64,000 bases of DNA. Source: Mesorhizobium sp. Root157 (GTDB lineage Bacteria; Pseudomonadota; Alphaproteobacteria; Rhizobiales; Rhizobiaceae). The DNA lies in contig NZ_LMGJ01000001.1 in assembly GCF_001427385.1 (NCBI RefSeq), positions 445,868 through 509,867 of the forward strand. Reading direction: 5' to 3'. Numbering within the stretch: the stretch's first letter is position 1; each line of letters begins with the position of its first letter. The notes beneath the pieces were generated by a model. That model searched no databases and was not told the origin of the DNA. It saw only the letters and a list, made by a program, of their open reading frames with translations. Both the position numbers and the translations under genes were made by a program. Shown in pieces: positions 55,712 through 63,949 of the stretch.

Positions 55712-57037
55712 ATGATGCGGAAATTCTCGCTTCTGTTTGCCGGTGCGCTGATGGGCGCATCTGCCATGAGCTTGGTTTACGGTGCACCCGGCTCGGCGGC
55801 AAATGCGGCGGGTTCCGAGACCTACAAACAACTGGCGATCTTCGGCGATATCTTCGAGCGTGTGCGGGCGCAGTACGTCACCCCGCCCGACGACAAGGCG
55901 CTGGTCGAGAACGCCGTCAACGGCATGCTGACCGCGCTCGACCCGCATTCGTCCTACATGAACGCCGAAGCCGCCCAGGACATGCGTGTCCAGACCAAGG
56001 GCGAGTTTGGCGGGCTCGGCATCGAGGTCACCATGGAAAACGACCTCGTCAAGGTGATCACGCCCATCGACGACACGCCTGCCGCCAAGGCCGGGGTGAT
56101 GGCCGGCGACTTCATCGCCAAGATCGACGGCGAGGAAGTTCGTGGCCTCACCCTCAACGACGCCGTCCAGAAGATGCGCGGGCCGGTTTCGACGCCGATC
56201 ACGCTCACCATCCTGCGCGAAGGGGCCGACAAGCCGCTGGAAATCAAGGTCGTTCGTGACATCATCAAGGTCAAGGCGGTCAAGTTCCGGGTCGAGAACG
56301 ACATCGGCTACATGAAGATCACGTCTTTCACCGAAAAGACCTATGACGATCTGGAATCGGCCATCCAGACGATCAAGAAGGAAATTCCGAAGGACAAGTT
56401 GAAGGGCTATGTGCTCGACCTGCGTCTCAACCCGGGCGGCTTGCTCGACCAGGCTGTCAGCGTTTCGGATGCCTTCCTCGATCGCGGCGAGATCGTCTCG
56501 ACACGCGGCCGCGACCCCAAGGACGTGACCCGTTTCGACGCCAAGGTCGGCGACGACATCGACGGCAAGCCGCTGATCGTGCTCATCAACGGCGGCTCGG
56601 CGAGCGCATCGGAGATCGTGGCCGGCGCCTTGCAGGACTTGCGCCGCGCCACCGTGGTCGGCACGCAGTCCTTTGGCAAGGGATCGGTGCAGACCATCAT
56701 CCCGCTGGGCGAGAACGGCGCCTTGCGCCTTACCACCGCGCTCTATTACACGCCGTCGGGCAAATCTATCCAGGGCAAGGGAATCTCGCCCGATATCAAG
56801 GTCGACCAGCCGGTGCCGGCTGAATTGCAGGGCCGCGACCTGACCCGCGGCGAGTCTGACCTCAAGGGACATATCAAGGGGGCTGACGAGAGCGATACCG
56901 GCTCTGGTTCGGCCGCCTACGTGCCGCCGGAGCCGAAAGACGACCTGCAGCTTATCTACGCCCAGCAATTGCTGCGCGGCGAAAAGACAGATGCATCCTT
57001 CCCGCCGAACCCGGACAAGGCTGTGCTCAACCAGTAG
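55712..57037 (+). CDS. ctpA: S41 family C-terminal processing peptidase
   Basis: Periplasmic serine protease of 441 residues. A signal or anchor sequence at the N-terminus is followed by a PDZ domain (about 90-180, GGLGIEVTMEN) and the S41 core. The catalytic Ser298 in GGSASASEIVAGAL and Lys323 in SFGKGSVQ are 25 residues apart, as in known CtpA/Prc enzymes. AAGGA precedes ATG 55712. One base after envC, so co-transcribed; both act on the cell envelope. Confidence 0.95.
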   Translation: MMRKFSLLFAGALMGASAMSLVYGAPGSAANAAGSETYKQLAIFGDIFERVRAQYVTPPDDKALVENAVNGMLTALDPHSSYMNAEAAQDMRVQTKGEFGGLGIEVTMENDLVKVITPIDDTPAAKAGVMAGDFIAKIDGEEVRGLTLNDAVQKMRGPVSTPITLTILREGADKPLEIKVVRDIIKVKAVKFRVENDIGYMKITSFTEKTYDDLESAIQTIKKEIPKDKLKGYVLDLRLNPGGLLDQAVSVSDAFLDRGEIVSTRGRDPKDVTRFDAKVGDDIDGKPLIVLINGGSASASEIVAGALQDLRRATVVGTQSFGKGSVQTIIPLGENGALRLTTALYYTPSGKSIQGKGISPDIKVDQPVPAELQGRDLTRGESDLKGHIKGADESDTGSGSAAYVPPEPKDDLQLIYAQQLLRGEKTDASFPPNPDKAVLNQ

Positions 57038-57044
57038 AGTAGCG

Positions 57045-57204
57045 GACCGAAAAGCGGAATCCGGTTTTCGGGAAAATCCGATGCTCTAACAAAGAGATAA
57101 TACATGTCGCCCGAAAGTGGGAACCGGCTCCGGGACAACGACATGCATGGAAACAAATACCTCGAGCGCGCCAGCGAATCTGAAAGATCGCGACGCGCTC
57201 GAGG
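57045..57204 (+). repeat. Palindromic intergenic mosaic repeat, copy 3
   Basis: Fills most of the gap between ctpA and the deacetylase gene. The left part has CCGAAAAGCGGAATCCGGTTTTCGG in pieces and GATGCTCTAAC. The right part has CCCGAAAGTGGGAACCGG and the 11-bp stem CCTCGAGCGCG (57160-57170) with CGCGCTCGAGG (57194-57204) around a 23-base loop. The loop agrees with copy 1 at all but two bases, while the stem differs at two paired positions. Confidence 0.8.
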
Positions 57205-57329
57205 TCGCCGCTATGCATCCGTCAGGATGCACGGCGATCTGGAAGCTGAACAGGGTCTGGTGACCCGATCGAAGCAATGCCATTCTGCCGGGATCGCAAG
57301 GTTCCGGCAGTTTGATTCGGGGATACTGC

Positions 57330-58511
57330 TTGCCTGACGCCATCAAGGATATCGAACGACCGCTGGGACAAGGCTCGGGCGAGACGCGTGCGTCGTCTAG
57401 GCCGCGCAGTTTCAGCCGGGGCTCCTTTGCCGGGGTACTCGCCGTGCTGGCCCTCGTCGGCGTGTCCAGCGCCATTGCGCTGCGCGATCCAGGCTTCCGC
57501 AATCCGCAAGCCGTGGCCGTCGCCACCCCGAAAGTGACGGCTCCGGCCGAAGGTGTCGCCGCTCCAGAACAGCCCGCACCGCCAAAGGTCGACACAACAT
57601 CGAAGCCTGGCGGGCCGCAAATCATCCGCGTCCAACCGGAATCGACGCAAAGCGGCGCAAGCGGCGGCATCGTCATCCATGATCCCTCCGCGGTCGGCCA
57701 GGATCTTCGTGTCGCGCATCTCCCCGACAAGGCATTGATCGAACAGAGCGCAACTGGTCCGCTGCCGATCCGCGCCGCCGACGGCAGGCGGCCCTTCGAC
57801 GTCTATGCCCGGCCATGGTCCGGCACGCGTGGAGCGCGCGTCGCCATCGTCATCGGTGGGCTTGCCGTATCGCAGACCGGCACGCAGGCGGCAATCGCCA
57901 AGCTGCCGCCTGAAGTGACGCTGGCCTTCGCTTCCGGCGGCAACAGCATTGGCCGCTGGATGGAGGAAGGTCGCCGGCGCGGTCACGAGATCGTCATGCA
58001 GATGCCGATGGAGCCGTTCGACTACCCGAACGTCAATCCGGGCCGCAACACCCTCACCATCGAGGCAACGCCTCAGGAGAACCTGCAAAGCCTGTACCGG
58101 GTCCTGTCGCGCACCACCAATTATACGGCCGTGATGAACTACATGGGCGCGCGCTTCACCGCCGAGGCCGAGGCGATGGCGCCGATCATGGCCGAACTTG
58201 CCAAGCGAGGGCTTGGCTATGTCGACGATGGATCTTCGGCACGCAGCAGCGCGCCGGAACTGGCGGCACAGGATGGTGTGCCGCTGGCCGTCGCCGACAC
58301 CCAGATCGATGCTGTTCAGGAGCGCGGCGAAATCCTGAAAAAGCTTGACCAGCTTGAAGCCACGGCTCGCGCCAAGGGCTTCGCCATCGGCACCGGATCG
58401 GCCTTCGACGTCACCGTCGACGCCGTTACCACATGGGTCGACGAAGCCAAGAAACGCGGCATCGAGATCGTACCGATCTCGGCTGTCGCCGCTGACCCGA
58501 ACAAGCATTGA
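57330..58511 (+). CDS. Divergent polysaccharide deacetylase family protein
   Basis: A 393-residue protein of the divergent polysaccharide deacetylase (YibQ/DUF610) family. N-terminal cytoplasmic tail, one membrane anchor ([20 protein letters not shown]), a Pro-rich linker to about residue 100 and the NodB-like fold from about 165 ([53 protein letters not shown]). Activity has not been shown for the family. TTG 57330 is six bases from GGGGA; the TTG 18 bases earlier lacks such a site. The rppH gene follows. Confidence 0.85.
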   Translation: MPDAIKDIERPLGQGSGETRASSRPRSFSRGSFAGVLAVLALVGVSSAIALRDPGFRNPQAVAVATPKVTAPAEGVAAPEQPAPPKVDTTSKPGGPQIIRVQPESTQSGASGGIVIHDPSAVGQDLRVAHLPDKALIEQSATGPLPIRAADGRRPFDVYARPWSGTRGARVAIVIGGLAVSQTGTQAAIAKLPPEVTLAFASGGNSIGRWMEEGRRRGHEIVMQMPMEPFDYPNVNPGRNTLTIEATPQENLQSLYRVLSRTTNYTAVMNYMGARFTAEAEAMAPIMAELAKRGLGYVDDGSSARSSAPELAAQDGVPLAVADTQIDAVQERGEILKKLDQLEATARAKGFAIGTGSAFDVTVDAVTTWVDEAKKRGIEIVPISAVAADPNKH

Positions 58512-58531
58512 ACCTCAGAGAAAACCGACCG

Positions 58532-59053
58532 ATGTCCAAGAAGAAAGCTGTCGATCCCGAAACGCTGCCTTACCGGCCCTGTGTCGGCTTGCTGGTGCTC
58601 AACGGTGCGGGGTTGGTCTGGGTGGGCCATCGTATCGCCGAGCCCGACAGCGAATTTTCCGGCACGAGCAAGCTTTGGCAGATGCCGCAAGGCGGCATCG
58701 ACGAAGACGAGGAGCCGCTTCCGGCCGCACGCCGCGAACTCCTTGAAGAGACCGGCATGAAGAGCCTGACCCTCATGGCAGAGGCACCCGGCTGGATCAA
58801 TTACGATCTGCCGCCGCATCTGGTCGGCATCGCCTTCAAGGGCCGCTATCGCGGCCAGACGCAGAAATGGTTCGCCTTCCGGTTCGATGGCGACGAAAGC
58901 GAAATCAGCATCAACCCACCGCCGGGTGGTCACAAGGCGGAGTTCGACCGGTGGGGCTGGCGGTCGATGCGCGATCTGCCCGACCTGGTCGTGCCTTTCA
59001 AGCGCCCGGTCTACGAACAAGTCGTGGCCGCCTTCAGCCACCTGGTCCCCTGA
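58532..59053 (+). CDS. rppH: RNA pyrophosphohydrolase
   Basis: Nudix hydrolase of 173 residues that removes pyrophosphate from RNA 5' ends and starts mRNA decay, or acts on dinucleoside polyphosphates. The Nudix box (54-76: GGIDEDEEP, then [12 protein letters not shown]) is complete, preceded by [11 protein letters not shown] and LWQMPQGG. The C-terminal part ([24 protein letters not shown]) is typical of RppH/IalA. ATG 58532 is preferred. Last intact housekeeping gene before the island-like end of the window. Confidence 0.93.
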   Translation: MSKKKAVDPETLPYRPCVGLLVLNGAGLVWVGHRIAEPDSEFSGTSKLWQMPQGGIDEDEEPLPAARRELLEETGMKSLTLMAEAPGWINYDLPPHLVGIAFKGRYRGQTQKWFAFRFDGDESEISINPPPGGHKAEFDRWGWRSMRDLPDLVVPFKRPVYEQVVAAFSHLVP

Positions 59054-59274
59054 GTCTTTCAACGGCTGGTTCTTTGAGCGCGGCGCATCGTTGGTGTCCC
59101 ACATATCCTGCTCATCGGGTGCGGTTTCGAGATCGGGCACCGGCAGCATCTTGCGCAGATGGTCGTGGTGGGTGCGCACGCCATATTCGAGATCGGAAAG
59201 ATAGAAGCCGCCAAAAGCCTCTGACAGCAGCGCGCACTTGGCGGCAGGAGTTAGCGGCGAGCGTCGGCTTGCTC
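59054..59274 (-). pseudogene. C-terminal remnant of an unknown gene
   Basis: On the minus strand a coding-like stretch reads LSEAFGGFYLSDLEYGVRTH, then HDHLRKMLPVPDLETAPDEQ and DMWDTNDAPRSKNQ. The frame is closed upstream by a TGA near 59272, before any start codon. Codon use is like that of neighbouring genes. It looks like the C-terminus of a gene that lost its front part when the foreign DNA to the right arrived. I do not recognise the family. The same frame running on past 59054 is only antisense to rppH. Confidence 0.5.
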
Positions 59275-59484
59275 AATAGATCCGGCTACGTCGTGTCTAC
59301 GTAATAAGGAGTAGCCCTTGGCTGAGGCTGACCAGAAAATTATAGATATTTCATAATGATGCGCTGAACGGAGCCATCTAGATCATCCAGAAGGCATGTG
59401 GCCTTTGTTGCGCCGCCGATCATAAATGCTACCTTCTGCGCCGTCGCATTGCCCTCAAGCCTTGCCGCCCGGATTGGCGATTGC
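59275..59484. other. Junction region before the chimeric gene
   Basis: About 210 bases with lower GC around 59330-59360 (ATTATAGATATTTCATAATG). No tRNA, attachment-site repeat or inverted repeat could be made out. It probably contains the left boundary of the rearranged region and any promoter of the chimeric gene. Confidence 0.4.
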
Positions 59485-61875
59485 ATGTCTGGATCGGGGT
59501 TGATGGATTTTGGCTTTTTGAAACCCTATCGAAAAGTTGACCGCCGGGTAAAAGCAGTCGGCTTTGCCCTTGTCTGCCTGCTTGCCCTTGGCCTCGTCAA
59601 CGTGTTCCCCGGCGCTATCCGGTTCGCTCGTAACGCATATTTCGGTCCTCCTTCGATCACGGCGGTATTCCCCGCCGACGGAACCGTCGGGGCACCTGCC
59701 GGCACCAAGGTGCAAGCGAGTTTCGACCGCCCGCTCGGCAGTTCGGCCGAAGCGGTCAGTTTCCACTTGAGCGATAACAACGGCAACCGCGTAAGCGGAT
59801 CGGTCCGGTTCAACGACTTGCTCACGACCGCCACCTTCACGCCGAACCAGCCATTTTTCCCCGGCGAAATCGAAGTCGGCGTAAGGATCGGCGAAGGCCG
59901 GTCGAAAGCCTGGCGCTTCACCGTCCCCCACAAGCAGTCGCTGGTCGCCGGCCACGGTGGGCCGATCTTGCTCGTCACGACCGGCTCGAACCGGTTCGAA
60001 GCGTTCTACAGCGAGATCCTTAGAGCCGAAGGGCTGGCGAGCTTCGCAACCGTGAACGTCGCCGAACTGGACAGCGCAGTGCTGGCGGCCCATTCGGTTG
60101 CGATCGTATCTGGTCCGATTGCCGATACGGCCAAGCTGGCATCGATCCACGCTTGGGTGGCGGATGGCGGCAAGCTTATCGCGATGCGGCCGTCCGGGAG
60201 CCTCGCCGATCTCGCCGGCCTCTCGCCCCCGTCCGGCATCATCGAGGACGGTTATCTGAAGATGGATAACGCGGCTGCGCCGGCCAAAGGCCTCGTTGCC
60301 GAAACGATCCAGTTCCATGGAGCGGCCGATGTGGTGGCGATGTCTCAGGGCACCCGTGCCGTGGCAACGCTTTATCGCGACGCCGTCACATCCGCCCAAG
60401 CGCCGGCGGTGACGGTGCGCACCGTAGGCGATGCCGGCGGACAGGTAGCGGCCTTCACCTTCGATCTCGCCCGGTCGACGATCTTGACCCGGCAGGGCAA
60501 CCCGAAATGGGCAGGGCAGGAACGCGACGGCCTCGACCCCGTCCGGCCCAATGATCTTTTCTACGGCGCTGCCAGTGACGATCCACAGTCCGACTTTGTC
60601 GACCTCGACAAGATCGCCATTCCCCAGGCCGACGAAAACATGCGGCTGTTGTCCAATCTGATCGCCTATCTGACCTATGACCGGGCGCCGCTGCCGAAAT
60701 TCTGGTATTTCCCCAATGGCGCCAAGGCGGCCCTCGTCATGGCCGCCGACGACCACGGCACCGGCTCCGGAACGCAGGATTCGTTCGACCGCATGCTGGC
60801 CTTGAGTCCAAAGGGTTGCGATCCTGCGAAATGGCAATGCGCCCGCGCGACATCGTGGATGTACGAGACTTCAGGAATGGGGGACCATCAGGCGGCGACT
60901 TATGCGGCGCAGGGATTCGACATCGGCTCGCATGTCAGCACCTACTGCCACAACTGGTCGGAACAGTCGCTCAATCTGGCATTTTCGCGCGACCTGCCCG
61001 GAATAATTCGATCTGGCAGTGACAAGGTTGAAAGCTCCGCAACAATTGTGCAACGACAGGGAGGCTGCACCCTCGCCATCCTTGAAACGGGGGCCGGTTA
61101 TAAAGTCATCCACACCCCAAAAGACTTGCGTACTAATAAGGGTCAGGAACTAATTCTGTATGCCGTCACATCTGGAAGTGGGTGCATCCAGGAGGCACAA
61201 ACGGAGATACATTTCTCGGCGAGCGAGATTCTTTTGCGCGATAGAAACTTACCGTCTACGTTCTCGGCAAGCCCCGATTTTAGCTGTGTGGCGATGCGGA
61301 TCCCTTTAGATAAAGTTGAGTTAGGTTTCCGACATCATCGTTTTGCAAACACATATACTCTTTCGCAGAGATCTCCTGGAGTGCTTAGTCTAGGTTGTTT
61401 ACTTGCAGATCAAAAGGAAATGAATTTCCACACAGTAGTGGATAATTTTAGTCGTACTGAACGAGCAGTTATTGCACTTTTTAATCTCGCTATGCAGTCA
61501 CAAATGGCTGCTCCATTGTGCAAAGATGAAATGCGAATGTCATACCTTCTTTCTATAGTTGATGACAACATCCACAACCAGGGTTTCCGTTTAACAGACG
61601 TTGCCAGGGCACTTGGAATATCTACCCGATGGGTTAGAAAACTCTTTTCGGATAGAGGAATGACATTTAAGTCGCACTTGACTCAGCGCCGCTTAGATCA
61701 TGCTCAAGAGATGTTGGCAGATCCACATCTAGCTCGGGGGAAGATTACCGATATCGCGTTGGACTGCGGCTTCAGTGATCAGGCACATTTCACTCGACAT
61801 TTTACTAAGTACGTTGGTCAGAGCCCTGGGCAGTACCGGACGCAAAATATACTCAGAAGAACTAGTCGTGAATAA
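59485..61875 (+). CDS. Chimeric frame: truncated Ig-like/deacetylase protein fused to truncated AraC-family regulator
   Basis: A 796-residue open frame from two unrelated genes. Residues 1 to about 505: an anchor helix (VGFALVCLLALGLVNVF), a Big_5 Ig-like domain (about 50-150, ITAVFPADGTVGAPAGT), a glutamine-amidotransferase-like region (ILLVTTGSNRFEAFYSE) and the start of a NodB-like deacetylase domain (MAADDHGTGSGTQ, HVSTYCHNW). The latter stops before the fold is complete. From about codon 506 (61001) the DNA becomes AT-rich and encodes an AraC-type regulator without its first few dozen residues. That part ends with two helix-turn-helix motifs (LTDVARALGISTRWVRKLF, ITDIALDCGFSDQAHFTRHF). 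No stop codon separates the parts. ATG 59503 is another start. Probably non-functional as a regulator if exported, unless internal initiation occurs. Confidence 0.8.
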   Translation: MSGSGLMDFGFLKPYRKVDRRVKAVGFALVCLLALGLVNVFPGAIRFARNAYFGPPSITAVFPADGTVGAPAGTKVQASFDRPLGSSAEAVSFHLSDNNGNRVSGSVRFNDLLTTATFTPNQPFFPGEIEVGVRIGEGRSKAWRFTVPHKQSLVAGHGGPILLVTTGSNRFEAFYSEILRAEGLASFATVNVAELDSAVLAAHSVAIVSGPIADTAKLASIHAWVADGGKLIAMRPSGSLADLAGLSPPSGIIEDGYLKMDNAAAPAKGLVAETIQFHGAADVVAMSQGTRAVATLYRDAVTSAQAPAVTVRTVGDAGGQVAAFTFDLARSTILTRQGNPKWAGQERDGLDPVRPNDLFYGAASDDPQSDFVDLDKIAIPQADENMRLLSNLIAYLTYDRAPLPKFWYFPNGAKAALVMAADDHGTGSGTQDSFDRMLALSPKGCDPAKWQCARATSWMYETSGMGDHQAATYAAQGFDIGSHVSTYCHNWSEQSLNLAFSRDLPGIIRSGSDKVESSATIVQRQGGCTLAILETGAGYKVIHTPKDLRTNKGQELILYAVTSGSGCIQEAQTEIHFSASEILLRDRNLPSTFSASPDFSCVAMRIPLDKVELGFRHHRFANTYTLSQRSPGVLSLGCLLADQKEMNFHTVVDNFSRTERAVIALFNLAMQSQMAAPLCKDEMRMSYLLSIVDDNIHNQGFRLTDVARALGISTRWVRKLFSDRGMTFKSHLTQRRLDHAQEMLADPHLARGKITDIALDCGFSDQAHFTRHFTKYVGQSPGQYRTQNILRRTSRE

Positions 61876-62056
61876 GGAAGGTATTCTGTCTATCAAAGTT
61901 CTTATGTTTAAGAGGATATTTTTTCCTTTCTATTTGGCCTGTATAAATATTTTTCAACCGATTTTCGATTGTCCGGCGTCAGCGCTGATGGGACCAGAGC
62001 GGCTTAACTGAGAGCGGAGGATTTCTGGTTCATCGTAGCCTTTCAAAGGAACGAAG
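61876..62056. other. AT-rich spacer and left end of the IS3-type element
   Basis: The first 90 bases are AT-rich like the AraC part. Base composition jumps at about 61970 (TGTCCGGCGTCAGCGCTG), which is the likely left end of the IS3-type element. The transposase OrfA starts at 62057. Confidence 0.5.
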
Positions 62057-62404
62057 ATGAGACAGAAATCCGGAACGGGGAAAGTGCCTGCGGAGCAGGT
62101 CATCAAGGACATCCGCCGCGCGACCCGCAAGCAGTATTGGGCCGAGGAGAAGACCCGCATCGTGCTGGAGGGATTGCGCGGCGAGGAGTCGATCGCGGCG
62201 CTGTGCCGGCGTGGGGGGATTGCCGAGAGCCTGTATTACACATGGTCGAAGGAATTCCTGGAGGCCGGCAAGAAGCGGCTTGCCGGCGACACGGCACGCG
62301 CCGCGACCAGCGACGAGGTGAAGGTGCTGCGCAAGGAGGCGCGCGACCTCAGGGAAGTCGTCGCCGAGCAGGCCTTGGAACTGCGGATACTTAAAAAAGC
62401 ATGA
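62057..62404 (+). CDS. IS3-family transposase OrfA
   Basis: A 115-residue DNA-binding subunit with a helix-turn-helix (GEESIAALCRRGGIAESLYY, about 44-63) and a C-terminal leucine-zipper-like helix (EVKVLRKEARDLREVVAEQA). The frame ends at LRILKKA after a run of six A. One base earlier the -1 frame would add SMIADGGDDE and stop inside the OrfB start (ATGA), so this copy may have lost one A. Expected to act with OrfB, which is broken here. Confidence 0.85.
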   Translation: MRQKSGTGKVPAEQVIKDIRRATRKQYWAEEKTRIVLEGLRGEESIAALCRRGGIAESLYYTWSKEFLEAGKKRLAGDTARAATSDEVKVLRKEARDLREVVAEQALELRILKKA

Positions 62405-62426
62405 TCGCAGATGGGGGCGACGACGA

Positions 62427-63057
62427 ATGAGATACCCCGCATCCGAGAAGCTGGAGATCATCCGCCTGGTCGAGAACTCGCATCTGTCGGCGCGGCGCAC
62501 ATTGCAGAAGCTCGGCATTGCGCGCTCGACCTTCAATCGCTGGTATGATTGCTTCCTTGCCGGCGGCGTCGATGCCTTGGAGGATCGCAGCCCCCGGCCG
62601 AACCGGGTTTGGAACCGCATCCCCGACGAGGTGCGCGATCAGATCGTCGAACTGGCGCTGAACGAGCCGGAGCTGTCGCCACGCGAACTGGCGGTCACCT
62701 TCACCGACACGAAAGGCTACTTCGCGTCGGAATCCTCAGTCTATCGCCTGCTCAAGGCCCATGATCTGATCACCAGCCCGGCCTTCATCGTCATCAAGGC
62801 CGCCGACGAGTTCCATGACAAGACGACAGCGCCCAACCAGCTCTGGCAGACCGACTTCACCTATCTGAAGGTCATCGGCTGGGGATGGTTCTATCTCTCG
62901 ACCGTGCTCGACGACTTCTCGCGCTACATCATCGCCTGGAAGCTCTGTACCACGATGAAGGCCGGGGATGTCACCGACACGCTGGAACTGGCGCTGCAGG
63001 CTTCCGGCTGTGACAGCGCCAGGGTGCTGCACAAGCCGAAGCTGCTCAGCGACAACG
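62427..63057 (+). pseudogene. IS3-family transposase OrfB, C-terminus missing
   Basis: Integrase-type catalytic subunit. A helix-turn-helix region (RRTLQKLGIARSTFNRWY) precedes the rve domain with the first Asp in LWQTDFTYLK and the second in KLLSDN. Directly after SDN similarity stops; the GSSY motif and the glutamate of the DDE triad are missing. The frame runs on to 63128 through unrelated DNA. Full-length relatives have some 100 or more further residues. Inactive. Confidence 0.85.
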
Positions 63058-63307
63058 TCCTAAGAGCGGAAGGAAATGGAGCAGACGGTCAAAGTCTCTC
63101 TGTTCGCCAGCATGCTCTCGCTGCGTGACGCTGGTCAAGTCGGATAGTCGAACCAGGCGGCTTCCACCGGCAAGGGAAAAGGTCTCGTCCATAGCAAACA
63201 CAGGGTACGCGTGATGGCGGCCCTCACCGTCCTCAACACGAGCTTCTGATCCAGGTGGAAGACCCGAACATTATCTACAGGGTCATCGAACCGATGCCCT
63301 CACGGCC
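63058..63307 (-). other. Non-coding end of an IS110-family remnant
   Basis: About 250 bases on the 3' side of the IS110-type transposase with no coding frame. It holds a perfect 12-base inverted repeat, CCAGGTGGAAGA (63251-63262) and TCTTCCACCTGG (63323-63334), the second arm lying at the very end of the transposase gene. IS110-family elements carry a structured guide RNA in a non-coding end, so this segment is a candidate for such an RNA. Confidence 0.45.
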
Positions 63308-63949
63308 CTAGCTGACAGAGGTTCTTCCACCTGGCACCCGCCCCTCGACGAAGGGCCGGTAATCGGAACCGCTTTTGACGACGGCGTGCACCACGCGCGC
63401 CATCTTGGCGGTAATAGCGGTCATCGCCTTGCGGCGCAGATCGGGATTGTCGCGATCTCGTGCGATGTAGCGTTCGAACTTGTGCCGGAAGCCGTTCTCA
63501 CGCTGGCGGATGGCAACCTGCCCGGCGATCCACAGGGTGCGGCGCAGTCGCGCATTGCCGAATTTGGAAAGCCGGGTCTGGCCGCGATATTGGCCTGACT
63601 GCTGGGTCGACAGATCCAGCCCGCAGAATTTGAGAAACTGGCGATGATGGTGGAAACGGCGTAGGTCGCCAGCCTCGGCAATAATCGTCAGTGCGTTGAT
63701 TGGCCCGATGCCCGGAATCTGGCGCAGCAGTTGATAGTCCTGGCTGTGCCGCAGCAAGTCGTCGGCCTGTTGCTCGATCTCGTTGCGCTGCCGGATCAGG
63801 CTGCGGGCTTCGGCGACAACCATGCGGAACATGCGAATGGCAAGGGCATCAGGCGGCAACGGCAGCCCAATCGACGTGCGCGCGGTCTCGTTGTCAAGCG
63901 AATCGAGGATTTGACCCCTTTGGCGAAGTGAAGAACTGACCCCGTTCAT
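63308..63949 (-). pseudogene. IS110-family transposase, N-terminus missing
   Basis: The visible 213 residues hold the C-terminal Transposase_20 domain: LLRQIPGIGPINALTIIAEAG, FLKFCGLDLSTQQSGQYRG with the serine of the family, then LSKFGNARLRRTLWIAG. A coiled region (RSLIRQRNEIEQQADDLLRH) lies before it. The N-terminal DEDD nuclease domain is absent. Upstream of about residue 20 (DNETARTS) the sequence no longer fits, and ACTGACCCC and TTGACCCCT near 63910-63940 look like the end of yet another element. Inactive. Confidence 0.85.

Larger units (their letters stand above)
61970..63057 (+). mobile_element. IS3-family element, right part missing
   Basis: Contains OrfA and the first two thirds of OrfB. 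The right end, including the third catalytic residue and the right inverted repeat, is replaced at about 63057 by the non-coding end of an IS110-family element. The left border is placed by the composition change and is approximate. Confidence 0.75.

Noticed and set aside
59398..59484. GTG 59398 as start of the chimeric frame
   Set aside because: The residues before Met 59485 have no membrane-anchor logic and no ribosome site is seen; kept as a less likely option.
63129..63250. Possible small gene in the IS110 non-coding end
   Set aside because: No frame of useful length; position and structure fit the non-coding end of an IS110 element.
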